NCBI GenBank assembly: GCA_963580455.1
Contig: OY756964.1
Location: 22,914,001 to 22,978,000 of the forward strand
From: Euonymus europaeus
Taxonomy: Eukaryota; Streptophyta; Magnoliopsida; Celastrales; Celastraceae
Length of the DNA stretch: 64,000 bases
Reading direction: 5' to 3'
The position numbers and the translations under genes were made by a program. Positions 1-11,856 of the stretch are shown here, piece after piece (position 1 is the stretch's first letter; each line of letters starts with the position of its first letter). The notes beneath the pieces are model-generated. The model saw only the letters and a list, made by a program, of their open reading frames with translations, was not told where the DNA came from and did no database searches.

Positions 1-3000
1 TGTAAAAGCAATTATGAATTTCCCAAGGCTTGTTGAAACAATCTGCGGATTTACTGCAAAGGACAGCGCAGAAATTCATCCTTTGGAATTAAAATCTGTA
101 ACCTTTTTGAAGGTAGGCTCTTTTTTCTTTCTCTTGTGCAAAATTGTCTGCTTGTAGTGCATAAATAATTCTGGCACTTCTTTTAGATGTCAATAATTCT
201 GGTTCTTGATACAAGACAAACTTAACACTTGATTCATGATTTTCCATTCTTAGGTGTTAGCTCTTTCTGACAGGGAATGTTGTATTGAGTTTGTAAAGAG
301 TCAGTTTTTCTCTGCTGTAACATGGCACCTGTATAAAAGTTATTCTTCGCTAGATCAATGGGTAAAATCGGGGAGAGAAAATTGCAAACTTTCATCTGCT
401 TTGATGGTTGAGCAACTGCGTTTCTGGAAGGTCTGCATTAATAATGGTTTCTGTATATCATACTTTTCTGAATTCTTCCCCGCCTTGTGCTTATGGTTGA
501 CTCCACCAACATTGGAAGAACTTGAAAAGCACAATATTCTCCGTGAATTTACTTCCATCTCTAAGGAGGTGTTCCTTGTTCTGGAGGCATTGGCTAGAAG
601 GCTTCCTAATTTCTATTTACAGAATGATCAAACTGGTAAAATCTCAGATTTTACTGGTGATGGTTCGGAAGCCTGGTCTTGGAGTTGCGTTGGTGCAGTG
701 GTCAATTTAGCTTTAAAGTGGATAGTATCAATTACCGAGTTTTTTGAGCGGCAAATACAAAGCCAAGGATACCTTTTTTCTCGAGATCCATCCGTCACTC
801 CCTTGTTGTGGGTACATTCAGCTGCCATGTTTATGCTTTCTGGAGCGCTTCAACGAGTGATCCCAGATAGTGCAGTTAGCTTGCACGGAAGTGACAAGCA
901 GGTTCCATATTTGCCTGATATTGTTCCTAAAATTGGACTTCTAATTGTTAAGCATGGTGGTTTGAAATTTATGGATTCTAATGGGGCAGATGGTTCTGAT
1001 TTTTGTGAAGGAAGCTCCTTCGTTGAATTCCTATGTTATATGAGAAAGCAACCTGAATATGAAAGGTCATTAGCTTCTGTAAGTTGCCTTCATGGTCTGA
1101 TTCAGGTAACAGTGGCCATTGATCACTTGATCCATTTAGGCCGGAGCGGGGTTAGGTGTCATTCCCAAGATATCAGTTTATCTAGAGAGGAGAAGATACT
1201 TGAGGATGGGATACTGAAGCGTTCGCTTGTTCAATGGAGACATGTGCTAAATATTTTTATGAATCTAGTTGCATCAGAATGGGACTTTATCCAGTCTGTT
1301 GAGGTTTTTGGTAGAGGAGGCCCTGCTCCAGGTGTGGGAGTTGGCTGGGGTGTGTCCGGTGGGGGATTTTGGTCCATAACTGCATTGTTGGCCCAGACAG
1401 ATGCAGGATTTTTGATTGACTTGTTTGAAATCTTCCTGGTGGCTTCTATTGAGGATTTACCTTCAGAGGGGGACAAGACCTCTATGGTGCAGAAAATAAA
1501 TCTTATATTAGGAGTCTGTTTAATTGCTGGCCCACGGAATAGAGCAATTGTGGACAAGGCATTAGGTATTTTGCTTCAGGCCCCTGTGATGAAGTACCTT
1601 GATATTTTTTCCCAGAATTTTATCCAAGCCAATAGAAGAAAAGCATTTGGGTGGCAGTACACAGAGGATGATTACCGATCTTTTAGTGTCATATTAGCTT
1701 CCCACTTTAAAGACAGATGGCTGTCTGTAAAGAAAAAAGTTAAAACTGTGGATGCCAGAAGTTATTCTGGCAGAAAATCGAAGAAGAGTAATGATCCTCT
1801 AGACACTATACACGAGCACTTGGACACATCAGATATAAGAAGTCCTGATCATTACACCACCAATGAAGTGGTAGAGTGGGCTCACCAGAGATTGCCTCTT
1901 CCCATGCATTGGTTTCTTAGTCCTATCTCAACCATAGCTGACAGTAAATATGCTGACCCTCAGATAGTTTCTAATGCACCAGATCTTGTGCAGGAGCCCT
2001 GCCATATAATTGAAGTTGCCAATTGTGGATTGTTCTTCCTTCTGGGTATTGAAGCTATGTCAACATTCTTACCACCTGATGCCCCCTCCCCAATTCAGGC
2101 TGTGCCATTAACTTGGAAGTTACACTCTCTATCTATGATATTGCTAATTGGAATGGGCGTGCTTGAGGCAGAGAAGAGTAGGTATAATTTTGAAGCATTG
2201 CAACAGCTATATGGACAACTTGTTGATGAAGCAAGGTCTGGTAGAAGTGTTGAACTCAGATTGGAGAGAGAAAATAACTTATGCCCAGAAACTAGGAAGA
2301 AGTGTGGTGTGGAATTTCTAAGGTTTCAGTCAGAAATTCATGAGAGTTACGCAACATTTATTGAAACTCTTGTGGACCAATTTGCGGCTATATCTTATGG
2401 TGACATTATATATGGCCAGCAAGTTTCAGTTTATCTACATCGTGGCACTGAAGCTTCTGTGAGACTCGTTGCCTGGAATGCACTGGCTAATGCTCACGCT
2501 CTTGAACTTTTGCCACCTCTGGACAAGTGTTTTGCTGGTGCAGAAGGATATCTTGAACCTATTGAGGTATGTTTACTGACTCTTAGTTGTCCACAAGACC
2601 AAGAGGCAAAGGGGAAAGAAAGGATATTTTTTATGTGCATTATTTTATTAATTTGCATTCGAGAAATGTTTTCTCTGATAAGTAGGAAAAGTATCTGTCT
2701 TGGTTGCAATGCCCGAACATTATAACTAAAATAGTTGCAACTTGCAATACTAAAATTTATATCGAGATGAAATTGATAACTATTTTGTTCTATTTTTCAG
2801 TTAGATAATGTCCAGGGAACTAAGTTTTATAGTTGTAATTTGATGAAGGATGAACCTCGGTGCAGTGACAAAGTTATTCATTATGACCTAGGTGTTATAG
2901 ATTCAAACCCCGGAATTATCCTCGCTACAGTTGAGTAAGGCTGAGGCTGTGTACTCATGCCCTTTCAGGTCTCTCAGTGTTGTTTCATTTTCATTTTTAT

Positions 3001-3960
3001 TATTTTTAATTTAATAGGGCCAGAGGTTGGCATATTTTTATAATTCAGAAAGGTACAAGCTTATCTGTATTTTCTTCCTTATTATGTGGGCACATTAAGG
3101 AGATAGAATTTGTAGACAAACACTAGTTAATACTATCTGAGCAATTCGGTTTTATGCAGGACAATGAAGGTGTTTTGGAGGCTTATGTGAAGTCATGGGT
3201 TTCTGGAGCACTTGACAAAGCTGTAACTCGAGGATCAATGGCATATGCACTGGTTCTACACCACATTTCATCATTTATTTTTCTCTTCCAAGGCAATGAT
3301 AAGCTAACACTGCGGAATAAACTTGTGAGGTCTCTCCTGCGAGACTATTCCCGGAAGCAGAAACACGAGGTTTGCAAATTTTCTCTGTATCTTCTGAACT
3401 CCATCCTGGGTGTAGTCAATGTTCAAGAATTTCAATAATCATTTACGTGGTATAATCTGTCGGCATCAGTATGCGGAGAAATGTTGTGAGAAACCCCGAC
3501 ATCATTTTTTTTAACTAAGAAAGAACATAAAAAAAAATGAAAATAAGGTATTGAGAGTTTCATGCAGACCCTAGGTTGCGGATATTTGGATTTATCTGCA
3601 ATTAGTTCTGGTAGAACACAAAATGATTTTTATTGGTGGGAAAACGATGAAGCATGTCTTAAATTGTGTTTATCTGCAATTAGTTGTTTTACCTCTCTTC
3701 TTATGTTTATCTGATTTCATACTGGGTTAAGTTTTCTCTAATGGTTTTTTGTGCAATGTGAATGGCAGAAGATGATGATGGAATTTATTCAATATAACAA
3801 GCTATCTACGCCCCAAATGTGTGATCACAGCCAAGGTTCTGTACAACAAGGGAGCATTATTGAGGACAGGTTCTCTGTTTTAAGGGATGCTTGTGAAGGA
3901 AATTCCTCTATTTTGAATGAGGTTGAAAAGCTGAGGTCTGCCTTTCTAAATAAGCAGTAA
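1..3960 (+). CDS. MINIYO/RPAP1-like RNA polymerase II-associated protein, C-terminal part
   Basis: This is the 3' part of a gene that begins outside the window. Exons read as 1-112, 254-2566, 3160-3369 and 3769-3960 (stop TAA at 3958-3960), all with GT-AG introns and matching phase. About 940 residues are visible. The region around residues NEVVEWAHQRLPLP and the Gly-rich VGWGVSGGGFWS segment are conserved in the C-terminal half of plant MINIYO (IYO), the homologue of human RPAP1. The family helps assemble or import RNA polymerase II and promotes transcription elongation; in Arabidopsis it acts as a switch for cell differentiation. I see no catalytic motif, as expected for a helical-repeat scaffold. 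The downstream neighbour is an unrelated plastid enzyme subunit gene about 750 bp away. The family call is confident; the last small exons are slightly less so. Confidence 0.88.
2850..3010 (+). repeat. tRNA-derived SINE-like repeat in a MINIYO intron
   Basis: This intronic stretch has a plausible polymerase III box A region (CGGTGCAGTGACAAAG) and a box B-like GATTCAAACCCC about 45 bases later, then an unrelated tail ending in a T-rich run. The arrangement resembles the plant Au SINE group. No clear target-site duplication was found, so the limits are approximate. Confidence 0.5.
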
Positions 3961-4715
3961 TAACGCAACTCATGTGTGTGTGTGTGTATGTATATTGATG
4001 TAGCAGCTGGAAATAGAAAAGAGTGAAAAAATGTAGGAAAGAGAGATGGGAGATATGTTGTCAAGGTGGGCATGATCTTTTGCTGTCGGCACGTTGCTGT
4101 CCCACCGAATATAGTTGCGGCTGTCGCAACTCGATTTCCAGTTTCGTCCAAAAGGTTTTTTTTGGCTGGTGAAGAAGTAGAACAGGTAAAGTTCAGGCTG
4201 GGTAATTTTTTTAGGGTGGTGGGGTGCAGCGGCGTGGTCTGTGTTGATCGGACATCTTTTTTCAGGGTGGCTTGGCTTATTGATTATTGTAGACATAAAT
4301 AAAAATGTTTTGAGTTTATTTTCGACAATTGAAAATTGTCATGTTTATTTATTTTAGAAGAAAAATGTACCATTGGAATGTGAAAATGATAAAAGATACG
4401 AACATAATATTTTGAAAAATATCCTTATTTACTGCAGAATATTCAGTTCAAACTATAGTAACTGCGTCAAGCTCATGAGCCAGCGTACCTGTTCCAAATC
4501 CAACTTTTCATGGCAGAGCTCGTGACTCACATTTCCCCCATCATTGTCAGGACTCTTATCACTTCTCTCCACTATCCAAATCCAACTTACTATCCAAATC
4601 CAACTTTTAATGGCAGAGCTCGTGACTCACATTTCCACCATCATTTTAAAACCCGAGACACAGAGAGAGAAATATAAACAGAGGATTAGCAGAGAAGAAG
4701 CGTAGCAGCAATACA
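3961..4715. other. Intergenic region with a duplicated promoter-proximal block
   Basis: This is the 3' flank of the MINIYO-like gene and the promoter of the GGPPS small-subunit-like gene. A short TG microsatellite lies near 3973-3990. Two 52-bp direct copies at 4494-4545 and 4594-4645 are offset by exactly 100 bp and differ at only two positions by eye. A TATA-like AAATATAAACAG lies near 4670, about 45 bases before the start codon. Short open frames here show no family resemblance. Confidence 0.6.
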
Positions 4716-6375
4716 ATGGCCCTCTCTCCCGCGATTTCATCATGGTCCACTCTCTACCTCCCTATCCGACGCTCCAATCTCCGCACCTCCAGGCTTCAAT
4801 CATTGCCAACCCGCTGCTTTTCGTCTTCTTCTTTGTCAGTCTCCACCAATGAATCGTCGTCTTCGAAGTTGTCGACCCAGTTCGATTTGAAGACGTACTG
4901 GACGACCCTGATTGGGGAAATCAACGAGAATCTAGAACAGGCTGTCCCGGTTAAGTACCCCGACCAGATCTACGAGGCGATGCGATACTCCGTACTTGCC
5001 AAGGGAGCCAAGCGGGCCCCACCCGTCATGTGCATCACCGCCTGCGAGCTCTTCGGAGGTGACCGTCTCGCCGCCTTCCCTACCGCCTGCGCCCTCGAAA
5101 TGGTACATTTTCCTGCCGATTTCAGTTGAGTTTTGGGTTTCTACATTTAGGATCGATGGTTTTTTTCTTTTTTCTTTTTGTGATTCTTTTGTTGTTTGGT
5201 TTTCTGTGCTAGTTTTTCTTCAGAGTTCAAAGTTGTTCTCCTTTCAATGTTATGCTTAGGCTTACAGTTTGAAGCTTCGATTCAATTAAGGTTGAATTGG
5301 CACTTCATTATTTGATCCTGCTAAAAAAACAATAAACTGTGAATTTATGAAAGCTAAAATCCTTTTAGAGAGCATCAATGGGTGTAAACAGACATTACAA
5401 GTGGATAGTCTAATCCTGTCAAAAAACAGTTACTACAAGAATCATGAAGCCACATTTTAACAATAGTTGCCAATTGGCTAAGAATGAGTCCAGTGGGCTC
5501 AAATCAATTAATCGATTAATCGTTGTATAATTTATTGGTCGATTGTGTACTGGTTTCAAGATTCAATAAATCAGAATTCTGGAATTCTACAACCAAACAG
5601 TCAATATTCCTGAGTTGCTGGCTGTGCGGTGTATTTTCCACAATCAATTCATCCATTGTTTGTCTGATGTTCTAAGCTTCTAATTGATTTCTCATCATTC
5701 ACTGAACAGGTTCATGCAGCTTCTTTGATTCACGACGACCTTCCTTGCATGGACAATGATCCATTACGCCGAGGGCAGCCATCAAACCACACTATTTATG
5801 GTGTGGATATGGCAATCTTGGCTGGCGATGCTCTGTTTCCTCTTGGCTTTCAACACATTGTCTCCCACACACCTTCAGACCTCGTTCCAGAGCAACGTCT
5901 TCTCCGTGTTGTCGCTGAGATTGCCCGGGCAGTGGGCTCAACAGGCATGGCTGCTGGCCAGTTCCTTGACCTTGAAGGTGGGCCCAATTCTGTGGAGTTT
6001 GTTCAAGAGAAGAAGTTTGGTGAAATGGGCGAGTGCTCCGCAGTATGCGGAGGATTGTTAGCTGGTGCCGATGATGACGAGTTACAGAGATTGAGGAGGT
6101 ATGGGAGGGCTGTTGGGGTCTTGTATCAAGTGATCAATGATGTGCTAGAGGAGAAAACAATGAAAAGCAAGGAAATTCAAGAAAATAAAAAGAAGGGAAA
6201 GAGTTATGTAGGGGTATATGGGATTGAAAAGGCTATGAAGGTGGCGGAGGAACTCAGGGCCCAAGCTAATAAAGAACTTGATGGGTTCCAGAAGTATGGT
6301 GAGAAGGTCGCACCGCTGTATAGCTTTGTAGATTATGCCGCTGGTAGAGGTTTTAGTGTTGGTGATTTAAATTGA
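4716..6375 (+). CDS. Heterodimeric geranylgeranyl diphosphate synthase small subunit (GGR/SSU-II type), plastid
   Basis: Two exons, 4716-5102 and 5710-6375, encode 350 residues. The N-terminus is rich in Ser, Arg and Leu, like a chloroplast transit peptide. The body is a trans-isoprenyl diphosphate synthase fold. The first aspartate-rich motif is kept (DDLPCMD, residues 138-144). The second, normally DDxxD, reads NDVLE (272-276), so catalytic magnesium binding is probably lost. Both CxxxC motifs that mark small subunits are present: CITAC (106-110) and CSAVC (238-242). Such proteins bind an active GGPP synthase subunit through these cysteines and change its activity or product chain length (GPP versus GGPP) in plastid isoprenoid synthesis. 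A short Lys/Glu-rich segment follows the degenerate motif. An active GGPPS is unlikely given the missing motif. The intron starts with GTACAT and ends ACAG. Confidence 0.9.
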
Positions 6376-6624
6376 TAGTGAGCATAGTATTTGTTGTTGT
6401 TTATGCTTAAAAGAATTTTCATTTGCTTATTTGTACGATGTTTGAAAGGCTGAAGAGTGTTGAGGTTTTGGACAACGAGGTCCAATTTCATACCCTACAG
6501 TTTTATCAAGTCAAAGATTGCGCCTTGGGTTTCGTATATATATTTTGAGGGGTATACATATTTTGAGAGTCATCAAATGATAAACTCATGTTTTATTTTG
6601 CTCATCACAATACTCTCGTTCAGG

Positions 6625-7140
6625 GGGCATGATCACCCGGCACATCTATGTTCTCTCCCGACAGTTAGTGTGGTAAAGATAAACGCAAATGCAACATTTA
6701 AGAATGGTTTTCTAGGCATTGGTGTGGTTCTACAGGACATCCAGAGGGATTTGTTGGGATTAACTATGATTCGGGGCTCTCGTTGCATGGATGTTTGTTA
6801 GGGCGAGTCAGTAACTATGCTGGCTAGAGTGCAGATTGCTTTGGATTGCAGTTTTCACCAAATCTTGGTTGAATCTGACTCCTTAATTGTGGTTAATCAA
6901 GTCCTAAAGAATGTTCCTAATTTTCTTCCGAATGGAGTGATTGTGGATTTTATTCAATCATTGCACTAGCGCTTCTCAAAATCCGACGTCCACTACGTTC
7001 GTCGATGTGCCAACTTAATTGCAGACGAGTTGGCGCAACTAACTTTAAGGCAAGAGCAAGACTTGTTCCTTCTCCAGAAATTCCCTTATGAAATATTTGA
7101 TTTTTTTCGTTCAGTTTAATATATGAGTTGTTTATGATAA
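6625..7140 (+). pseudogene. 5'-truncated LINE remnant: RNase H domain with poly(A)
   Basis: One reading frame from about 6625 to a TAA at 7117-7119 resembles the RNase H domain found at the end of plant L1-type retrotransposon ORF2. Recognisable pieces are VKINANATFKNG, LVESDSLIVVNQV and RRCANLIADELAQL. The first metal-binding Asp appears replaced by Asn (INANA rather than INVDA). Two in-frame TAG codons at 6799-6801 and 6967-6969 break the frame. An A-rich run follows at 7139-7160, as expected for the 3' end of a LINE. It sits in the 3' flank of the GGPPS small-subunit gene and is clearly dead. A fragment of a host RNase H-like gene is possible but less likely because of the poly(A). Confidence 0.7.
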
Positions 7141-7540
7141 AAAAAAATTTAAAAAAAAAACTTTTGTTCAAACGAAAAAAAATGATTTTGAATCAATTAA
7201 ACTCAAGTTTAACACAATTCTTTTTACTAATTAAGTTTTTTTTATCAATTTGATTTTTCGGAAAGGGATTTAATGAATGAATGGAAATTTTTTTATTTGA
7301 ATAAAACATTAAAACCAATAGAATGTTTATTATTGTCCGGATTTATTTATTTATTTATTTTTTATTTTCGGCCCAAAAATCAAAACAAAAGCCATGCAAA
7401 TCTCCCTCCTATATTTCGTCATCTCTGCCACCTGTGATTCTCTCTGCAATCAAAATCGCAGTCCATGGCTTCAACGACAGACTCTCCCTTTAACGCGGAA
7501 CAAAAACTCAAAACAAATTCCTTTCTATAAAAAAAAATGA
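7141..7540. other. AT-rich intergenic region and promoter of the MSL gene
   Basis: Very AT-rich DNA with TTTA repeats near 7340-7365. The last 150 bases are more balanced in composition and probably hold the promoter and 5' leader of the channel gene. No other gene is visible. Confidence 0.5.
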
Positions 7541-10500
7541 ATGAAAAAAATAGCGCTTGGAATGGAGTCCTCTCTAAAGAAATCATTCAAGTCCCTTGGC
7601 TCCTACAAGCATTCTAGAAGAATCTTCGCCGGAGACTGCACCAGCGAGTCCAGTAGCCACGAAGAACTCCCAATTCTCTTGCACCACAACACCCAACAAC
7701 GACAATTAGAGCCAATGAGTAACCGGAGGGAGGTAATTGTCAAAGTAGATGGGGGCGACAGCAGCAGCAGCGGAAGCCGTGAAAGCAACAATTCATTAGA
7801 CCCCACCGGAAAAATGTGGCGGGAATCCAGCCTTAATTACTGGGGAGAAGGCGAAGAGAATCAAGAAATGAACGGGCAGGATCCACCGACGAAGCTGATA
7901 GGTGAGTTCTTGAAGAAACAGAGGAATGCCGGTGGTGAGGTTACGCTCGACATGGACTTGGAGATGGAGGAAATGAGATACAACCGATGCGTACCACCGC
8001 CGGCGGCGGAGTTTGTGGCTAGCAATACGCCTTCAAAGGAGCTCAGGGTCTCTTTCGACCCTTCATCTGTTTCCCCTGTTTCAAATTCCTCTGTCTTCAA
8101 AGGCGAGCAAGACAAGGATGAGGTTGTGAGGTGCTCATCCTTTGAGAAGCACCCTTCGATGATACAGAGAGGGAGTGGATTGCTGTCAAGATTGAAAACC
8201 AAGTCTCGGCTCCAAGACCCAACGCCGGAGGAGGTGGAGAGGAGGTCAGGTAGATTAATTGGTAAATCAGGGCCACTAAGGTCCGGAATGACAGGTAAAG
8301 CAACGGAGGAGGAGGAAGATGACCCGTTATCCGGCGAGGACTTACCTGAAGAATACAGAAAACAGAAACTAAATGCATTGACTATAATGCAATGGGCGAG
8401 TCTGGTTTCGATTATTGGAGCTTTAATTTGCAATCTATTGATTCGATCTTTAAAGAAGAAGAGTGTATGGGGTTTGAAATTGTGGAAATGGGAGGTGATG
8501 GTGTTGGTTTTGATTTGTGGGAGATTGGTTTCAGGGTGGGGGATTCGGATCATAGTCTTTTGTATTGAAAGGAACTTCCTTTTAAGAAAGAGGGTTTTGT
8601 ATTTCGTTTATGGATTGCGAAAGGCTGTGCAAAATTGTTTATGGTTAGCTCTTGTGTTGATCGCATGGCATTTCTTGTTTGATAAGAGAGTAGAGAAGGA
8701 GACTAAGACTCAATCCCTTAAATATGTCACAAAAGTTCTGATTTGTTTCTTGATTGGTACTCTCCTATGGTTACTTAAAACTTTAATGGTAAAGGTACTT
8801 GCTTCTTCTTTCCATGTTAGTACATACTTTGATAGGATTCAGGAATCCTTGTTCAATCAATTCGTGATCGAAATGCTTTTGGGTCCTCCATTGATTGAAA
8901 TTGGATGGAAAGAAGAGGAGGCAGAGAGGACTGCAGCGGAGATTCGCAAGCTGCAGAATGCTGGAGCAACAATACCTCCTGAACTCACGTCCTATGCCTT
9001 TGCATCCACAAAGAGCGGAAAGGTCCTTGGAAAAAGTTTTAAATTAAAAAGTGGGAGATTTTCTCGGCAACTTTCGAAGAAGGAGGATGAAGGGATCACA
9101 ATTGATCATTTAGATAAGCTTAATACCAATAATGTATCAGCTTGGAATATGAAGAGGTTGATGAGAATGGTAAGACATGGTGCATTGACAACATTGGGTG
9201 AACAGATATTAGATGCGAGTCAAGGCGATGAATCTGCAGTGCAAATCAGGAGTGAATACGAGGCCAAAATTGCTTCGAGGAAGATTTTTAATAATGTGGC
9301 TCAACATGGTTCGAAGTGAGTAATGTCTGTACTTTACATGTATTACATGTATATACCTGCATATGCAAATCTTCAGGATCGCATCTTTTCGCTCATTGGA
9401 CTTGGCATTGTTGTCTTTTTCTTTCTAACCAATCTTCAGTTTTTTTATCAAGAGTGTTAATGATATGGCAGGTACATCTACTTGGTGGATTTGATGCGAT
9501 TCATGGGCGAAGATGAGGCTCGGAAGTCCATGAGTTTCTTTGAAGGTGCACTTGAAAGCAGAAGAATTAGTAAATCATCACTAAAGAACTGGGTGGTATG
9601 ATTTGGTTGCTGAGACAAATTCCTCTCTTTTTTTTTGTTTCAACCAGACTGCTGTTTTCTTTTTCTTTGTCTTTGCTACTGCAATGTGCATCAGCAGCTG
9701 CATGTGTTTACAAACATAAAATCTCCATCGTCTTTGATGTCCGAGTTGGTTTCTAATGAGATAATCCAATCTAAACTATTGCAGGTGAATGCATTCAGAG
9801 AAAGAAGAGCGCTGGCGCTGACACTGAACGATACAAAGACAGCCGTGAATAAGCTCCATCATATGGTTAACATCATAGCGGGGATCATCATCATTGTTAT
9901 CTGGTTGGTCATACTCGGAATTGCCACAAGAGAGTTTCTCCTCTTTGTAAGTTCGCAGCTAGTCCTCGTGGCCTTCATCTTTGGAAATACCTGCAAGACA
10001 ATATTTGAAGCAATCATCTTCCTATTTGTCATGCACCCTTTTGATGTGGGTGATAGGTGTGAAGTCGATGGAGTGCAAGTAAGCAAAAATAGAAACTTCA
10101 TATGAACTTTGTGGTAATTCCATTGTGCCATATTTGAAGCTAATCAGCTTATGCTATTCCTTTTCAGATGGTTGTGGAAGAGATGAACATTCTGACAACT
10201 GTTTTCCTGAGATATGACAGTCTGAAGATCATATACCCGAATAGTACTCTTTCGACGAAGCTTATCAGTAACTTTTATCGTAGTCCTGATATGGGTGATT
10301 CAGTAGAGTTTTGTGTACACATATCAACTCCGGCGGAAAAGATTGCTGTAATGAAGCAGAGGATAGTAAGGTATGAGAGTAGTAATTAAACATTCACTAA
10401 ATGCCCATTATAAGAATCCAATTTAACCGATAATCATTTTGAACAAATGGTAATGCAGTTACATTGAGAACAAGAAGGAGCATTGGTATCCTTCTCCTAT

Positions 10501-10732
10501 GGTGGTACTGAAGGATGTTGAGGACTTCACAAAGCTGAGGTTTGCAGTATGGCCATCGCACCGAATGAACCACCAGAACATGGGGGAGAGATGGGCAAGA
10601 AGAGCATTATTTGTAGAAGAGATGGTGAAAATATTCAGGGAGCTTGATATTCAGTATCGCTTGTTTCCTCTTGACATCAATATCCGATCAATGCCTCCTG
10701 CAAACACTTCTAGCCCCCTAACCGGACTGTAG
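7541..10732 (+). CDS. Mechanosensitive channel of small conductance-like protein (MSL10 type)
   Basis: Five exons (7541-9315, 9472-9595, 9785-10078, 10168-10370, 10459-10732) join in phase to 889 residues. The long soluble N-terminus is acidic and Ser/Arg-rich. Four hydrophobic segments lie at roughly 280-425 and two more at about 660-680 and 690-715, followed by a soluble MscS-type vestibule. The last helix and the MHPFDVGDRCEVDG stretch are the conserved MscS core. This matches the six-transmembrane, plasma-membrane MSL4-10 class, which opens under membrane tension and passes anions. An internal Met at 7562 begins MESSLKKSFKSLGSYK and is an equally good start, giving 882 residues. Residue-level assignment to MSL10 rather than MSL5, 6 or 9 cannot be made here. 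Confidence 0.92.
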
Positions 10733-11856
10733 AGACCATTTGATACCGATGAAATCCACTTCTAGCCTGGCCACTCCCCCATAACCGGACTGTTGGCCGA
10801 TTAGGGACTTTTTGTTTTTGTTTTTCTTTTAATTTTCATTTTTGTCTCAACAATTTTGGTTGAATTGGGTTTTAGCTAGAGTTTTTAATAACTTATTGCA
10901 ACTTTTGAGGATTAATGAGAAATTAAGTGGCCGCTCATGGCGTTCTAGCAGCAGTACAAACCATATCACATGCCAATAATATAATTTATATATACATCGT
11001 CATCGTCCTCAATATTAATGAGAGTGGCAGTCTTCATCAGCGTGGCGGGGTCTGCTATTAAATATTTACAGGGGATTCCGCTGTCATGACCATTAAGGTT
11101 ACTAAATTTTTTTTAAATTTTAAATATATTTTGATCGGAATTAAGAATTTCTAGATCTTTAAATATAACCCAAAATATTTTATCTCATATTTCACGAAGA
11201 ATTTTATTTTTATTTGATATTAGATAATATACGAGAATGTGTGTTTTTATTACTGTATTGAGAGATGTGTTTTGGTGATATGCATGAGCATGGAGTTTGA
11301 CTTTTTATAAAATATATGGTAATTAATATTAATTTTGATGTAATTTTATAAAAAATAATAAGAAAATGAAAAAAATAGATACTTTGTTAATGGAGAAATG
11401 AAAGAAGAAAAAAAATGCAAGGAGTTCCGCACAGTGGTGTCTATCCTAAATATTGAGTAGACGAAGGGGTCACAAACTATGATTGTGGTATATAATATAT
11501 ATATATAGTAATACATGCATTTATTCGTATACAATGTGTGATATGTATAATATATAGATATATCTATGTATATATATTAGTTTAATATTAAGCCTGAGAC
11601 CTAACTTATTAACGTGAATTAATTGGGCCAAGGCCAAACTAAGGCGATTTACCAAATTGTCTTGGGCTCGATCTGAAGTCTGAACAGGATTCTCAAGCTT
11701 GATTCAAGGCCGACCCTCAGTCTAATATTTTTTGGCCAACCGCCAAATAGAGCTCGCCACCCAATACTAGGATCCACCTACTCCGTACTTAAACAGTGGA
11801 AAAAGAACATCTATATATTCCAAAGAATTGTCTAATGGACACGTGTCGACACCCCA
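10733..11856. other. Intergenic region with a dispersed-repeat copy
   Basis: No gene is seen. Just after the MSL stop codon a degraded echo of the gene's last bases appears (10757-10793 against 10705-10730). A member of a dispersed AT-rich repeat family lies at about 11236-11345, and an AT microsatellite-like run at 11490-11580. A CACGTG G-box (11840-11845), in an ACGTGTC context typical of ABA-response elements, lies 12 bases upstream of the F-box start codon. Confidence 0.6.
11840..11845. promoter_or_regulatory. G-box/ABRE-like motif close to the F-box gene start
   Basis: The palindromic CACGTG is followed by TC, giving the ACGTGTC core of plant ABA-responsive elements recognised by bZIP factors. 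Its place directly before the start codon suggests it lies in the 5' leader. Function is not shown by sequence alone. Confidence 0.3.

Noticed and set aside
7861..8553. 230-residue minus-strand frame opposite the MSL exon
   Set aside because: The plus strand encodes a clear MscS-type channel with matching splice sites, and the reverse frame has no domain.
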